Of a stretch of 47,667 nt of DNA, positions 8,499 through 15,640 are shown in pieces. The stretch's first letter is position 1. Each line of letters opens with the position of its first letter. The notes beneath the pieces were generated by a model. The model was not told the DNA's origin. It made no database searches and saw only the letters and a list, made by a program, of their open reading frames with translations. Source of the stretch: JBFWUM01 sp050247255 (lineage in GTDB: Bacteria; Acidobacteriota; Vicinamibacteria; Vicinamibacterales; UBA2999); NCBI GenBank assembly GCA_050247255.1, contig JBFWUM010000032.1, positions 1 to 47,667 on the forward strand. The letters run 5' to 3'. Made by a program: the position numbers and the translations under genes.

Positions 8499-9347
8499 TT
8501 ACGGCGTCGCCAGCGGCGGTACTTCCCCGAAGAGGCCGGCGCGGTATTCGCGGAACGCGGTGCGGATTTCGTCCTCGGTGTTCATCACGAACGGCCCGTA
8601 GCTGACGATCGGCTCGCCGATCGGCTCCCCGGACATCAGCAGCGCGCGCGTGTCTTCGATCGCCTCGAGCGCAATCGCCTCGCCGTCGCGGGCGAAAACC
8701 GCGAGGCGGTGCCCGGTGATCGGCTCGCCGGCGCCGGCGCCGACCGCGCCATCGAGCAGGTAGAGGAACGCGTTGTGCGTCGCCGGCACCGGGATGCTGA
8801 TGCGGCCGGTCCGCCTGGCGTCGATCATCGCCGCATTGATCGGCGTCAGCGAGGGGACCGGGCCGGCCAGGCCGAGCAGGCTCCCGGCCACCACGCTCAG
8901 CGTGATCAAGCCATCGTCCGAGACGTGCTGCGGCATCGCCTCGCGCTGCACCGGGTGATAGGTCGGGGCATCGAGCTTGTGGCGGGCCGGGCTGTTGATC
9001 CAGAGCTGAATGAGCTCGTTCTCGCCGGCGAGCGGGGTCTCTTCGTGGAGGATGCCGCGCCCGGCGTGCATCCACTGGACGCCGCCCGTGTGGATCGTGC
9101 TGTCGTTGCCGATGCTGTCGCGGTGGCGGACACCACCCTTATAGATGAACGACACCGGCGCGAAGCCGCGATGCGGATGCGCCTCGAGCCCATGCTTCCC
9201 GTCGTTGACCCGCGGCGGCGCGTGGTGGAGCAGGACGAACGGGTCCAGGTACGGCAGTTCGCCCGACGGCAGCGGCTGGCGGATGGTCAGCGGGCCCATC
9301 TCGTGCTCCGGGCCATAAACGATCTTCGCGACGCTTCGGTGTGCCAT
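8499..9347 (-). CDS. Pirin family protein
   Basis: Bicupin protein; some pirins bind a single Fe and have quercetinase activity, others act as regulators. The 282-residue protein carries the N-terminal cupin metal motif HPHRGF (two His) with the downstream HEE (His and Glu), plus the typical LDPFVLLHHAPP and HTGGVQWMHAGRGILHEE blocks. The C-terminal pirin domain ends with MSGEPIGEPIVSYGPFVMNT and FREYRAG. The ATG at 9347 (MAHRSVAK) is chosen over longer upstream starts, which would run into the divergent miaA gene. An AAGGA sequence lies two bases upstream, closer than ideal. It is the first gene of a minus-strand group with the P450 and di-haem cytochrome, and it diverges from miaA across only 25 bp. 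Confidence 0.9.
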   Translation of the reverse strand: MAHRSVAKIVYGPEHEMGPLTIRQPLPSGELPYLDPFVLLHHAPPRVNDGKHGLEAHPHRGFAPVSFIYKGGVRHRDSIGNDSTIHTGGVQWMHAGRGILHEETPLAGENELIQLWINSPARHKLDAPTYHPVQREAMPQHVSDDGLITLSVVAGSLLGLAGPVPSLTPINAAMIDARRTGRISIPVPATHNAFLYLLDGAVGAGAGEPITGHRLAVFARDGEAIALEAIEDTRALLMSGEPIGEPIVSYGPFVMNTEDEIRTAFREYRAGLFGEVPPLATP

Positions 9348-9359
9348 GTCCTTATGACG

Positions 9360-9365
9360 TACGAT
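9360..9365 (+). promoter_or_regulatory. TACGAT -10-like box for miaA
   Basis: A TANNNT hexamer ends 7 nt before the GTG start of miaA in the 25-bp divergent gap with the pirin gene. That spacing would place the transcript start at or next to the start codon, and no Shine-Dalgarno is present. The same hexamer precedes the PepSY-TM gene at 41251. Confidence 0.5.
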
Positions 9366-9372
9366 TCCTGTC

Positions 9373-10314
9373 GTGCGTCCCCTGGTGTTGGCGGTGCTCG
9401 GCCCCACCGCGTCGGGCAAGAGTGCGCTCGGTCTGGCCATTGCCGGGCAGCACAACGGCGAGATCATCAATTGTGACTCCACCGCGGTTTATCGAGGCTT
9501 CGATATCGGCACCGACAAGGTGCCGGAGGAGCAGCAGCGGGGGATCCCGCACCACCTCATCGACATCGCCGACCCGACAGAGGTCTATACCGCGGCGCAG
9601 TTCGCGCGGGACGCCGCGGCGGTCATTCGCGGCCTGCACGCCCGGGGGAAACTGCCGATCCTGGTCGGCGGCACCGGCTTTTATTACCGCGCGCTGACGC
9701 GCGGGCTGTTCCCGGGGCCGGGGGCCGACGAGGGGTTGCGGCGGCGGCTCGACCGGATCGCGGCGCGACGCGGCGTCGAGTCGCTGCACCGGCTGCTCGG
9801 CCGCGTCGACCCGGACTCGGCCCTGCGCATCATGCCGCGGGACCAGAAGCGCCTCGTGCGGGCGCTCGAGGTCTACTTCGCGACCGGCCGGCCGCTCACC
9901 GCCCACTTCGCCGACACTGCCTCGCCGATTGCCGACTGCGACGTGCTGCCGATCGCGCTGCGCATGCCGCCCGGGATGATCGCCGAGCGCGTGGCGCGGC
10001 GGGTGGAGGAGCAGTTCGCGCGCGGGGTGGTCGACGAGGTCCGGGGCCTGCTCGCCCGCGGCGTGCCGGCGGATGCGCGCCCGTTCGGCGGGCTGGTCTA
10101 CCGCCAGATCATCGAGATGCTGCGCGGCGTCCGGGACGAGGCGGCGACCCGCGCGCTCATCGTCCAGGAGAACCGCCGCTACGCGCGACGGCAGTTGATC
10201 TGGTTCCGCAAAGAGCCTAATCTAATCTGGCTCGAGGGCCCGGGCGAGCGTATCGAGGCGCGCGAACGCGTCGCGGCGCTGCTGGCGAACCGAAGCGAGG
10301 AGACGCGCTCTTGA
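9373..10314 (+). CDS. miaA: tRNA dimethylallyltransferase MiaA
   Basis: Transfers the dimethylallyl group to N6 of A37 in tRNAs reading UNN codons. The 313-residue protein starts with the P-loop GPTASGKS (residues 10-17). NCDSTAVYRGFDIGTDK, PHHLIDIADPTEVYTAAQF, LVGGTGFYYRALTRG, PRDQKRLVRALEV and the C-terminal RRYARRQLIWFRKEP follow, in the expected MiaA order and length. The GTG start begins directly before the first beta strand; a TACGAT box 7 nt upstream suggests a leaderless transcript. It overlaps hfq by 4 nt (TTGA), the common miaA-hfq arrangement, so the two are probably co-translated. Confidence 0.96.
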   Translation: MRPLVLAVLGPTASGKSALGLAIAGQHNGEIINCDSTAVYRGFDIGTDKVPEEQQRGIPHHLIDIADPTEVYTAAQFARDAAAVIRGLHARGKLPILVGGTGFYYRALTRGLFPGPGADEGLRRRLDRIAARRGVESLHRLLGRVDPDSALRIMPRDQKRLVRALEVYFATGRPLTAHFADTASPIADCDVLPIALRMPPGMIAERVARRVEEQFARGVVDEVRGLLARGVPADARPFGGLVYRQIIEMLRGVRDEAATRALIVQENRRYARRQLIWFRKEPNLIWLEGPGERIEARERVAALLANRSEETRS

Positions 10315-10586
10315 CCTCTCACGTGTCTGAACCCCGGTCGTCGGCCACCGCGGGCGCCGCACAACCGAACATCCAGGACGTCTTCCTCAACTTCGCGCGC
10401 CGCGATCGGCTGACCGTGGTGATCAACCTGCTCGACGGCCGCCAGCTCTCGGCGCGCATCAAGAACTTCGATCGCTTCGCGGTGGTCGTCGAGGTCAACG
10501 ACGCCGACCAGCTGATCTTCAAGCACGCGATCGCCACCATCGAGACCAACCGCTCGGTCGCCAATTACTTCGCGCCGCAGCCGTGA
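10311..10586 (+). CDS. hfq: RNA chaperone Hfq
   Basis: Sm-like hexameric RNA chaperone. The 91-residue protein has an N-terminal extension of about 18 residues and then Sm1 (NIQDVFLNFARRDRLTVVINLLDGRQLSARIKNFDRFAVVV) and Sm2 (LIFKHAIATIETNRSV). Sm2 reads FKHA where many Hfq proteins have YKHA. There is only a short tail (ANYFAPQP). The TTG start overlaps the miaA stop as TTGA; a GTG at 10323 would also keep the whole Sm fold. The very short C-terminus means no disordered tail like that of enterobacterial Hfq. Confidence 0.95.
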   Translation: MTSHVSEPRSSATAGAAQPNIQDVFLNFARRDRLTVVINLLDGRQLSARIKNFDRFAVVVEVNDADQLIFKHAIATIETNRSVANYFAPQP

Positions 10587-10590
10587 GCCC

Positions 10591-10611
10591 GGCACGCCGT
10601 GAAGGCGTGCC
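10591..10611. repeat. Hairpin with TGAA-type loop between hfq and deoB
   Basis: Perfect 8-bp stem GGCACGCC / GGCGTGCC with loop GTGAA, between the hfq stop and the deoB ATG at 10616. The deoB start codon follows the stem by 4 nt. The loop is the reverse complement of the TTCA loops at 948 and 4409. A longer deoB start at GTG 10583 would translate this element and is not preferred. Confidence 0.65.
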
Positions 10612-10615
10612 CTAC

Positions 10616-11794
10616 ATGACTTTCCCACGCGTCATCCTCATCGTCCTCGACAGCGTCGGCATTGGCGAACTGCCCGATGCCGCCGCGTACGGCGACGTGG
10701 GCAGCAACACCGTCGGCAACATCGCCCGGCAGGTGCCGCTGCGGGTGCCGTCGCTGCGCTCGCTCGGGCTGTCGCACCTGGTCCCGCTCGGCGGCGATCG
10801 TCCCGGCACCGCGCGCGGCGCCTACGGGCGCATGGCGGAGGCCTCGCCGGGCAAGGACTCGGTGACCGGCCACTGGGAGATGATGGGCATCGTCCTCGAC
10901 AAGGCCTTCCCGACGTTCCCGCAGGGGTTCCCCGCCGAGGTGATCCGCGAATTCGAGAGCCGCATCGCCCGGCGGACGATCGGCAACGTCGTCGCCTCCG
11001 GCACCGAGATCATCGATCGGCTCGGCGCGGAGCACATGCGCACCGGCCGCCCGATCGTCTACACGTCGGCTGACAGCGTGTTCCAGATCGCGATGCACGA
11101 AGAGGTCATCCCGATCGATGAGCAGTACCGCATCTGCGAGATCGCGTTCGACCTCGTCGGCAAGGGGATGAACGTCGGCCGCGTCATCGCGCGTCCCTTC
11201 GTCGGCGCGCCCGGCAGCTTCGTCCGGACGGCGAACCGCCACGACTACGCGCTCGACCCGACGGGTGACACGCTGCTCGACCTGCTCACGGCGAGCGTGG
11301 TGCCGGTCTTCACCATCGGCAAGGTGAAGGACCTCTTTGCCGGCCGCGGCATCGCCGATTCCGTCAAGGCGGCCAGCGATGCTGAAGGGATGGACCGGCT
11401 GGAGGAGGCGCTCCGCGAGCGGACGCAGGGGCTGATCTTCATCAACCTCGTCGATTTCGACACGCAGTACGGGCATCGCAACGACGTCGCTGGCTACGCC
11501 GCGAACCTCGAGCGCTTCGACGAGCGGCTCGCCCGGATCCTGCCGGCGCTGGAGGCCGACGACCTGCTGGTCGTCACCGCCGATCACGGCAACGACCCGA
11601 GCACCCCCAGCACCGACCACTCGCGCGAGTACGTGCCGGTGCTGCTGGCGGGCGGCCGTGTCCGCGAAGGCGTGAACCTCGGCACGCGCCAGACCTTTGC
11701 CGACCTCGGGCAGACGCTCGCCGACAACTTTGGCGTCGGGCCGCTCGCCCACGGCACCAGCTTCCTGGAGTCTCTTGTTGTCCAGCATTCGTGA
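10616..11794 (+). CDS. deoB: Phosphopentomutase DeoB
   Basis: Alkaline-phosphatase-fold mutase interconverting (deoxy)ribose-1- and -5-phosphate in nucleoside salvage. The 392-residue protein has the metal/phosphate motifs: PRVILIVLDSVGIGELPDA at the start, GSNTVGNIA with the phosphorylated Thr, DSVTGHWEMMG, TSADSVFQIAMHE, LVDFDTQYGHRND, and VVTADHGNDPSTPSTDHSRE near the end. The ATG at 10616 is preferred over GTG 10583, which would begin in a repeat hairpin. The 3' end overlaps the start of the dGTPase-like gene by 20 nt, suggesting a nucleotide-salvage pair. Confidence 0.95.
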   Translation: MTFPRVILIVLDSVGIGELPDAAAYGDVGSNTVGNIARQVPLRVPSLRSLGLSHLVPLGGDRPGTARGAYGRMAEASPGKDSVTGHWEMMGIVLDKAFPTFPQGFPAEVIREFESRIARRTIGNVVASGTEIIDRLGAEHMRTGRPIVYTSADSVFQIAMHEEVIPIDEQYRICEIAFDLVGKGMNVGRVIARPFVGAPGSFVRTANRHDYALDPTGDTLLDLLTASVVPVFTIGKVKDLFAGRGIADSVKAASDAEGMDRLEEALRERTQGLIFINLVDFDTQYGHRNDVAGYAANLERFDERLARILPALEADDLLVVTADHGNDPSTPSTDHSREYVPVLLAGGRVREGVNLGTRQTFADLGQTLADNFGVGPLAHGTSFLESLVVQHS

Positions 11795-12836
11795 AGCCCT
11801 CGAACAGCGCGAGCGCGAGACGCTGTCGCCGCACGCCGCCAAGAGCGCCGATTCGCGCGGCCGCCTCCGCCCCGAGCCCGAAGACGATGTCCGGCCGGCG
11901 TTCCAGCACGATCGCGACCGCATCATCCACAGCAAGGCGTTCCGCCGGCTGAAGCACAAGACGCAGGTGTTCTTCGCGCCCGCCGGCGATCATTACCGCA
12001 CGCGGCTGACCCACACCCTCGAGGTCTCGCAGATCGCCCGCACGATTGCCAAGGTGCTGCGGCTGCACGAGGAGCTCACCGAGTCGATCGCCCTGGGCCA
12101 CGACCTCGGTCACACCCCGTTCGGCCACGCCGGCGAGCGCGTGCTCGACGCGCTCGTCCCGGGCGGGTTCCGCCACTACGAGCAGAGCCTGCGTATTGTC
12201 GATGTGCTCGAGAACGACGGCCAGGGGCTGAACCTGACCTGGGAGGTTCGCGACGGCATCGGCCGGCACTCGAAAGGGAAGAAGGGGGCGCCGGTCGGCA
12301 TGGACCCGGCGAAACGATCCGCCACCCTCGAGGGGCAGATCATGCGTGTCGCCGACCTCATCGCCTACGTCAACCATGACATCGACGATGCGGTGCGTGC
12401 CGGCGTGCTGGCGGAGGCGGACCTGCCGAAAGCCTCCATCGACGTGCTCGGCACGTCCTCGTCGCAGCGGATTGCGCGCATGGTCAAGGACGTCGTTACC
12501 GAAACGCAGGCGGGCGACGGCACCGAAATCCGGATGAGCGATGCCGTGCTCGAAGCGACGCTCGACATGCGCAGCTTCCTCTTTGAGAACGTCTACGAAA
12601 ACGACGTCGCCACCGCCGAGTTCAAGAAGGCCACGGGGATTCTCGGCGGGCTCTGGGAAAAGGTGCGGGAGCGGCCGGACGATTTCCTGGATCCGGGGAT
12701 CCTGGCGGCCGAGGGGCTGGACGTCGCGGCTAAGGACTTCCTGGCCGGGATGACCGACCGCTTCGCGGTGACCCTGTTCGAGCGCCTCTACATCCCCAAG
12801 CCCTGGATAGGGCCGATCTCCTGGAATCAGCTATAA
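11775..12836 (+). CDS. dgt: HD-domain deoxyguanosinetriphosphate triphosphohydrolase-like protein
   Basis: dNTP triphosphohydrolase family protein of 353 residues, expected to convert dNTPs to nucleosides plus triphosphate. It has the family start SPHAAKSADSRGRLRPEP, then FQHDRDRIIHSKAFRRLKHKTQVF and GDHYRTRLTHTLEVSQIARTIA. The HD metal motif ALGHDLGHTPFGHAGE follows, then RHYEQSLRIVDVLE, and finally RVADLIAYVNHDIDDAVRAG with the last metal Asp. The TTG at 11775 is chosen to match the usual N-terminus (MLSSIREALEQRE); TTG 11778 is equally possible. Its stop TAA lies inside the TATAAT box that precedes the DUF177 gene. Family and fold are secure; substrate preference is not determinable from sequence. 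Confidence 0.92.
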   Translation: MLSSIREALEQRERETLSPHAAKSADSRGRLRPEPEDDVRPAFQHDRDRIIHSKAFRRLKHKTQVFFAPAGDHYRTRLTHTLEVSQIARTIAKVLRLHEELTESIALGHDLGHTPFGHAGERVLDALVPGGFRHYEQSLRIVDVLENDGQGLNLTWEVRDGIGRHSKGKKGAPVGMDPAKRSATLEGQIMRVADLIAYVNHDIDDAVRAGVLAEADLPKASIDVLGTSSSQRIARMVKDVVTETQAGDGTEIRMSDAVLEATLDMRSFLFENVYENDVATAEFKKATGILGGLWEKVRERPDDFLDPGILAAEGLDVAAKDFLAGMTDRFAVTLFERLYIPKPWIGPISWNQL

Positions 12837-12837
12837 T
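12832..12837 (+). promoter_or_regulatory. TATAAT box overlapping the dgt stop codon
   Basis: TATAAT spans the last codons CTA-TAA of the dgt-like gene. The predicted transcript start near 12844 coincides with the first base of a small hairpin (TCTGCC 12844-12849 / GGCAGA 12856-12861). The ATG of the DUF177 gene is at 12871, so the hairpin would form the very 5' end of the mRNA. This is the candidate promoter of the DUF177-rpmF-plsX-fab cluster. Confidence 0.6.
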
Positions 12838-12870
12838 CGAAGGTCTGCCTTTACGGGCAGATAGCTGTCC

Positions 12871-13386
12871 ATGCTCCTTGACTTAACCCGGTACCGGCAG
12901 CCTGTTTCGCCGTTCTCCCGCACGTTCCAGCCGCAGGAGGTGGCACTGGAAGGGGATGCCTACCGGATCGTCGCGCCAGTGGAGGTCGCGTTCGACGTCC
13001 ACAAGGACAAGGAGAAGTTCCGGCTGGTCGGTTCGGCGCGGACCGAACTGGAGCTGGCGTGCAGCCGCTGCCTGGAGCCGTTCCGGCTGCCGGTGCACGC
13101 TGAGTTCGACCTGCGCTACCTGCCGGCGGCGGAAGCCTCCGCCGGTGCGGAGCACGAGGTGGCCGACGAGGATCTGGAGACCAGCTACTACCGGGACGAC
13201 CAGATCGACGTGAACGAGCTGCTGCGCGAGCAGTTCTACCTGGCACTGCCGATGAAGCCGCTGTGCCGCGAGGACTGCAAGGGGCTGTGCCCGCAGTGCG
13301 GCACCAACCTCAACACCGCGGCGTGCGATTGCGCGCCCGCGTGGGAGGATCCGCGGCTGGCGCCGCTGCGCAACTTGAAGTCGTAA
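12871..13386 (+). CDS. DUF177 (YceD) family protein
   Basis: Member of the DUF177/YceD family, almost always encoded next to rpmF and implicated in 23S rRNA accumulation; its biochemical role is not settled. The 171-residue protein shows the family Cys residues: LACSRCLEPF near residue 70, and a second cluster CREDCKGLCPQCGTNLN near 130-145, ending with DPRLAPLRNLKS. The four-Cys C-terminal knuckle is likely to bind zinc. The ATG at 12871 has no clear ribosome-binding site; a 5' hairpin lies 9 nt upstream. rpmF starts 12 nt after its stop, which fits the conserved order DUF177-rpmF-plsX. Confidence 0.93.
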   Translation: MLLDLTRYRQPVSPFSRTFQPQEVALEGDAYRIVAPVEVAFDVHKDKEKFRLVGSARTELELACSRCLEPFRLPVHAEFDLRYLPAAEASAGAEHEVADEDLETSYYRDDQIDVNELLREQFYLALPMKPLCREDCKGLCPQCGTNLNTAACDCAPAWEDPRLAPLRNLKS

Positions 13387-13398
13387 AACGAGAAGACG

Positions 13399-13581
13399 AT
13401 GCCGAATCCAAAACGCCGACATTCGAAGACCCGCACCGCGAAGCGCCGGACGCACGACGCGCTCACGGCGGCGGCCGTCAACCTGTGCCCGCAGTGCCAC
13501 GAGCCGAAGGCGCCGCACCGTATCTGCCCGCACTGCGGCTACTACAAGCAGCGCCAGGCGCGGGCTGTCGACGAAGAGTAA
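13399..13581 (+). CDS. rpmF: 50S ribosomal protein L32
   Basis: The 60-residue L32 begins MPNPKRRHSKTRTAKRRTHDAL and has the zinc-ribbon pairs CPQCHEPK and CPHCGYYK (C+ form), followed by RQARAVDEE. A GAGAAGA stretch lies 5-9 nt upstream of the ATG. The last base of its TAA stop is also the first base of the long hairpin that reaches into the plsX start codon. Confidence 0.97.
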   Translation: MPNPKRRHSKTRTAKRRTHDALTAAAVNLCPQCHEPKAPHRICPHCGYYKQRQARAVDEE

Positions 13582-13648
13582 TTGGTGATTCTGGATTGGC
13601 GACCTGTGATTGACCGCATTCACAGATCACCAATCACCACCCACCAAT
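13581..13648. repeat. Inverted heptamer arrays enclosing the plsX start codon
   Basis: The left arm (13581-13609) is four 7-nt units of ATTGGTG type; the right arm (13620-13648) is four units of the complementary CACCAAT type. The outermost unit pairs perfectly, units three and four pair 6 of 7, and the second unit pairs poorly. The loop is about 10 nt. The outer right unit includes the A and T of the plsX ATG (13647-13649), so the start codon would sit at the base of the stem. The element fills the whole rpmF-plsX spacer. Confidence 0.8.
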
Positions 13649-14675
13649 GATCAGATTGGCGGTCGACGCGATGGGCGGCGACCACGCGCCGTCCGTCATC
13701 GTCGACGGCGCCGTCGCGGCGGCGCGTCACCTGGATGCGCGCATTGCCCTGGTCGGCCCGACGGCGGACCTGGAACAGGCGCTGGCCCAGTATCCCGACT
13801 ATCGATCGCTCGGCATCGACCTCGTCGAGGCGCCGGAGGTGATCGGCATGGCCGACGCGCCGGCGGCGGCGCTGCGGCGCAAGCCGCGCGCCTCGATTCG
13901 CGTGGCGGCGGAGCTGGTGGCGGGGCAGGGGGCCGCGGCGCTCTTCAGCGCGGGGCATACGGGAGCAACCGTCATGGCCGCGCATGCCGCGTTCGGGATG
14001 ATTCCCGGCGTCGATCGCCCGGCGCTGGCCACGACCATTCCCACCCGCACCACGCCGGCGGTCCTGCTGGACGCCGGCGCCAACGTCGAGTGCCGGCCGC
14101 AGCACCTGGCCCAGTTTGCGGTGATGGGGAGCGTCTACGCCCGGCTGGCGTTCGGCAGCGAGCGCCCGCGGGTGGGGCTGCTCTCGGTCGGCGAGGAGGA
14201 GACGAAGGGGAACGAGCTGACGAAGGAGGCGCACCGCCTGCTGAAGGCGTCGCCGCTCAACTTCATCGGCAATGTCGAGGGACGGGAGATCTACAGCGGG
14301 CACGCCGACGTGATCGTCTGCGACGGCTTCACCGGCAACGTCGTGCTGAAGACGAGCGAAGGGCTGGTGGACGCGGTTGAAGCGCTGCTTGGCGACGAGC
14401 TGCAGGGAACATTCTCCAGCCAGGTCGGCTACCTGCTGTCGCGCCGCGCCTACCGCCGCTTTCGCCGGCGCGTCGATTACTCGGAGTACGGCGGCGCGCC
14501 GTTGCTCGGCGTCGCCGGCCTCGCCATTGTCGGCCACGGCCGCTCGTCGGTGAAGGCCGTGCGCAACGCGCTGCTGATGGCGTACCGCTTCGCCAACGGC
14601 AACTTCAATGACGAGTTACGACGGACGATGGACGAGTTCCAGCAGTCCGCGTCAACTCGCCCTCCCAACTCCTAA
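13647..14675 (+). CDS. plsX: Phosphate acyltransferase PlsX
   Basis: Makes acyl-phosphate from acyl-ACP for phospholipid synthesis. The 342-residue protein has the family marks: LAVDAMGGDHAPSVIVDGA at the start, AALFSAGHTGATVMAA, LLDAGANVECRP, GLLSVGEEETKGNELTKEAHRLL, FIGNVEGREI, DVIVCDGFTGNVVLKTSEG, and YGGAPLLGVAGLAIVGHG near the end. The ATG lies within the base of a heptamer hairpin, and no Shine-Dalgarno can be distinguished. The last residue and the stop codon are written by a second heptamer array (14662-14710) that runs to the fabD start. fabH, usually between plsX and fabD, is absent. Confidence 0.96.
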   Translation: MIRLAVDAMGGDHAPSVIVDGAVAAARHLDARIALVGPTADLEQALAQYPDYRSLGIDLVEAPEVIGMADAPAAALRRKPRASIRVAAELVAGQGAAALFSAGHTGATVMAAHAAFGMIPGVDRPALATTIPTRTTPAVLLDAGANVECRPQHLAQFAVMGSVYARLAFGSERPRVGLLSVGEEETKGNELTKEAHRLLKASPLNFIGNVEGREIYSGHADVIVCDGFTGNVVLKTSEGLVDAVEALLGDELQGTFSSQVGYLLSRRAYRRFRRRVDYSEYGGAPLLGVAGLAIVGHGRSSVKAVRNALLMAYRFANGNFNDELRRTMDEFQQSASTRPPNS

Positions 14676-14710
14676 CTTCTAACTTCTAACTTCTAACTCC
14701 TGACTTCTGG
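14662..14710. repeat. Seven tandem heptamers joining plsX stop to fabD start
   Basis: Seven consecutive 7-nt units (CTCCCAA, CTCCTAA, CTTCTAA three times, CTCCTGA, CTTCTGG) run without interruption from inside the last codons of plsX to the base before the fabD ATG at 14711. The plsX stop TAA (14673-14675) is part of the second unit. There is no purine-rich ribosome-binding site in the spacer. Confidence 0.9.
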
Positions 14711-15640
14711 ATGATCGCTTTCCTCTTTCCCGGTCAAGGTTCGCAGAAGGTTGGCATGGGCCAGGCGCTGGCCGACGCCTACCCCGGGGCGCGCGCGGCG
14801 TTTGCCGAAGCCGACGCGGCGCTCGGCGAGCCGCTGTCGGCGCTCTGCTTCGAGGGACCGGAGGACCGTCTCACGCTGACCGAGAACACGCAGCCGGCCA
14901 TCCTGACGGTCAGCATCGCCGCGCAGCGCGTGCTCGAGGCGCGCGGGATCCGTCCGGCGTTTGTCGCCGGCCACAGCCTCGGCGAGTACTCGGCCAACGT
15001 GGCGGCCGGGACGATGGCGTTTGCGGACGCGGTGCGGATTGTCCGCCGGCGCGGCCGTTACATGCAGGAGGCGGTGCCCGTCGGCACCGGCGCGATGGCG
15101 GCGATCCTCGGCCTGGATGCCGCGGCAGTGCAGCAGGCGTGCGACGAAGCGGCGCAGGGCGAGGTGGTCAGCCCGGCCAACATCAACGGGGCAGGGCAGA
15201 TCGTGATTGCCGGGCATGCCGGCGCGGTGGAACGTGCCGGTGCTATTGCGAAACGACTTGGTGCTAAACGTGCAATTCCGCTCCCGGTCAGTGCGCCGTT
15301 CCACTGCGCACTGATGCAGCCGGCCGAAGCGCGGCTGGCGCCGGAGCTGCGCGCGCTGGCCGTGAACGACCCGCAGGTCCCGGTCGTGGCCAACGTGGAT
15401 GCGGCCCCGAAAACGACGGCGGCGGACGCGATCGACGCGCTCGTCCGGCAGGTCTCGTCCCCGGTCCGGTGGGAGGAGGTCGTGCGCGTGCTTGCGTCAA
15501 ACGGCGTCACCACGTATGTTGAGGTCGGTCCGGGCACGGTGCTGAGCGGTCTCGTCCGGAAGATCCAGAAGGAAGCCAGGGTATTGAACTTCGCGGGGCC
15601 GGCCGACCTGGCGCCGCTCGAGGAAGGACTGCGCGCGTAG
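14711..15640 (+). CDS. fabD: Malonyl-CoA:ACP transacylase FabD
   Basis: Loads malonate onto acyl carrier protein. The 309-residue protein contains FLFPGQGSQKVGMG at the start, the nucleophile motif GHSLGEYSA, an oxyanion-hole Gln in TENTQPAILT, INGAGQIVIAG, and the catalytic-His segment VSAPFHCALMQPA; it ends with VEVGPGTVLSGLVRKI. The ATG at 14711 directly follows a heptamer array and has no Shine-Dalgarno, so translation probably depends on coupling or on an unusual initiation mode. Its TAG overlaps the fabG GTG by one base. Confidence 0.96.
   Translation: MIAFLFPGQGSQKVGMGQALADAYPGARAAFAEADAALGEPLSALCFEGPEDRLTLTENTQPAILTVSIAAQRVLEARGIRPAFVAGHSLGEYSANVAAGTMAFADAVRIVRRRGRYMQEAVPVGTGAMAAILGLDAAAVQQACDEAAQGEVVSPANINGAGQIVIAGHAGAVERAGAIAKRLGAKRAIPLPVSAPFHCALMQPAEARLAPELRALAVNDPQVPVVANVDAAPKTTAADAIDALVRQVSSPVRWEEVVRVLASNGVTTYVEVGPGTVLSGLVRKIQKEARVLNFAGPADLAPLEEGLRA

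Noticed and set aside
10583..10615. Upstream GTG start for deoB
   Set aside because: It would translate the hairpin repeat; the ATG at 10616 begins directly before the conserved PRVILIVLDS strand.
13581..14710. CRISPR-like repeats around plsX
   Set aside because: Units are 7 nt without spacers; there are no 24-37-nt direct repeats with unique spacers and no cas genes.
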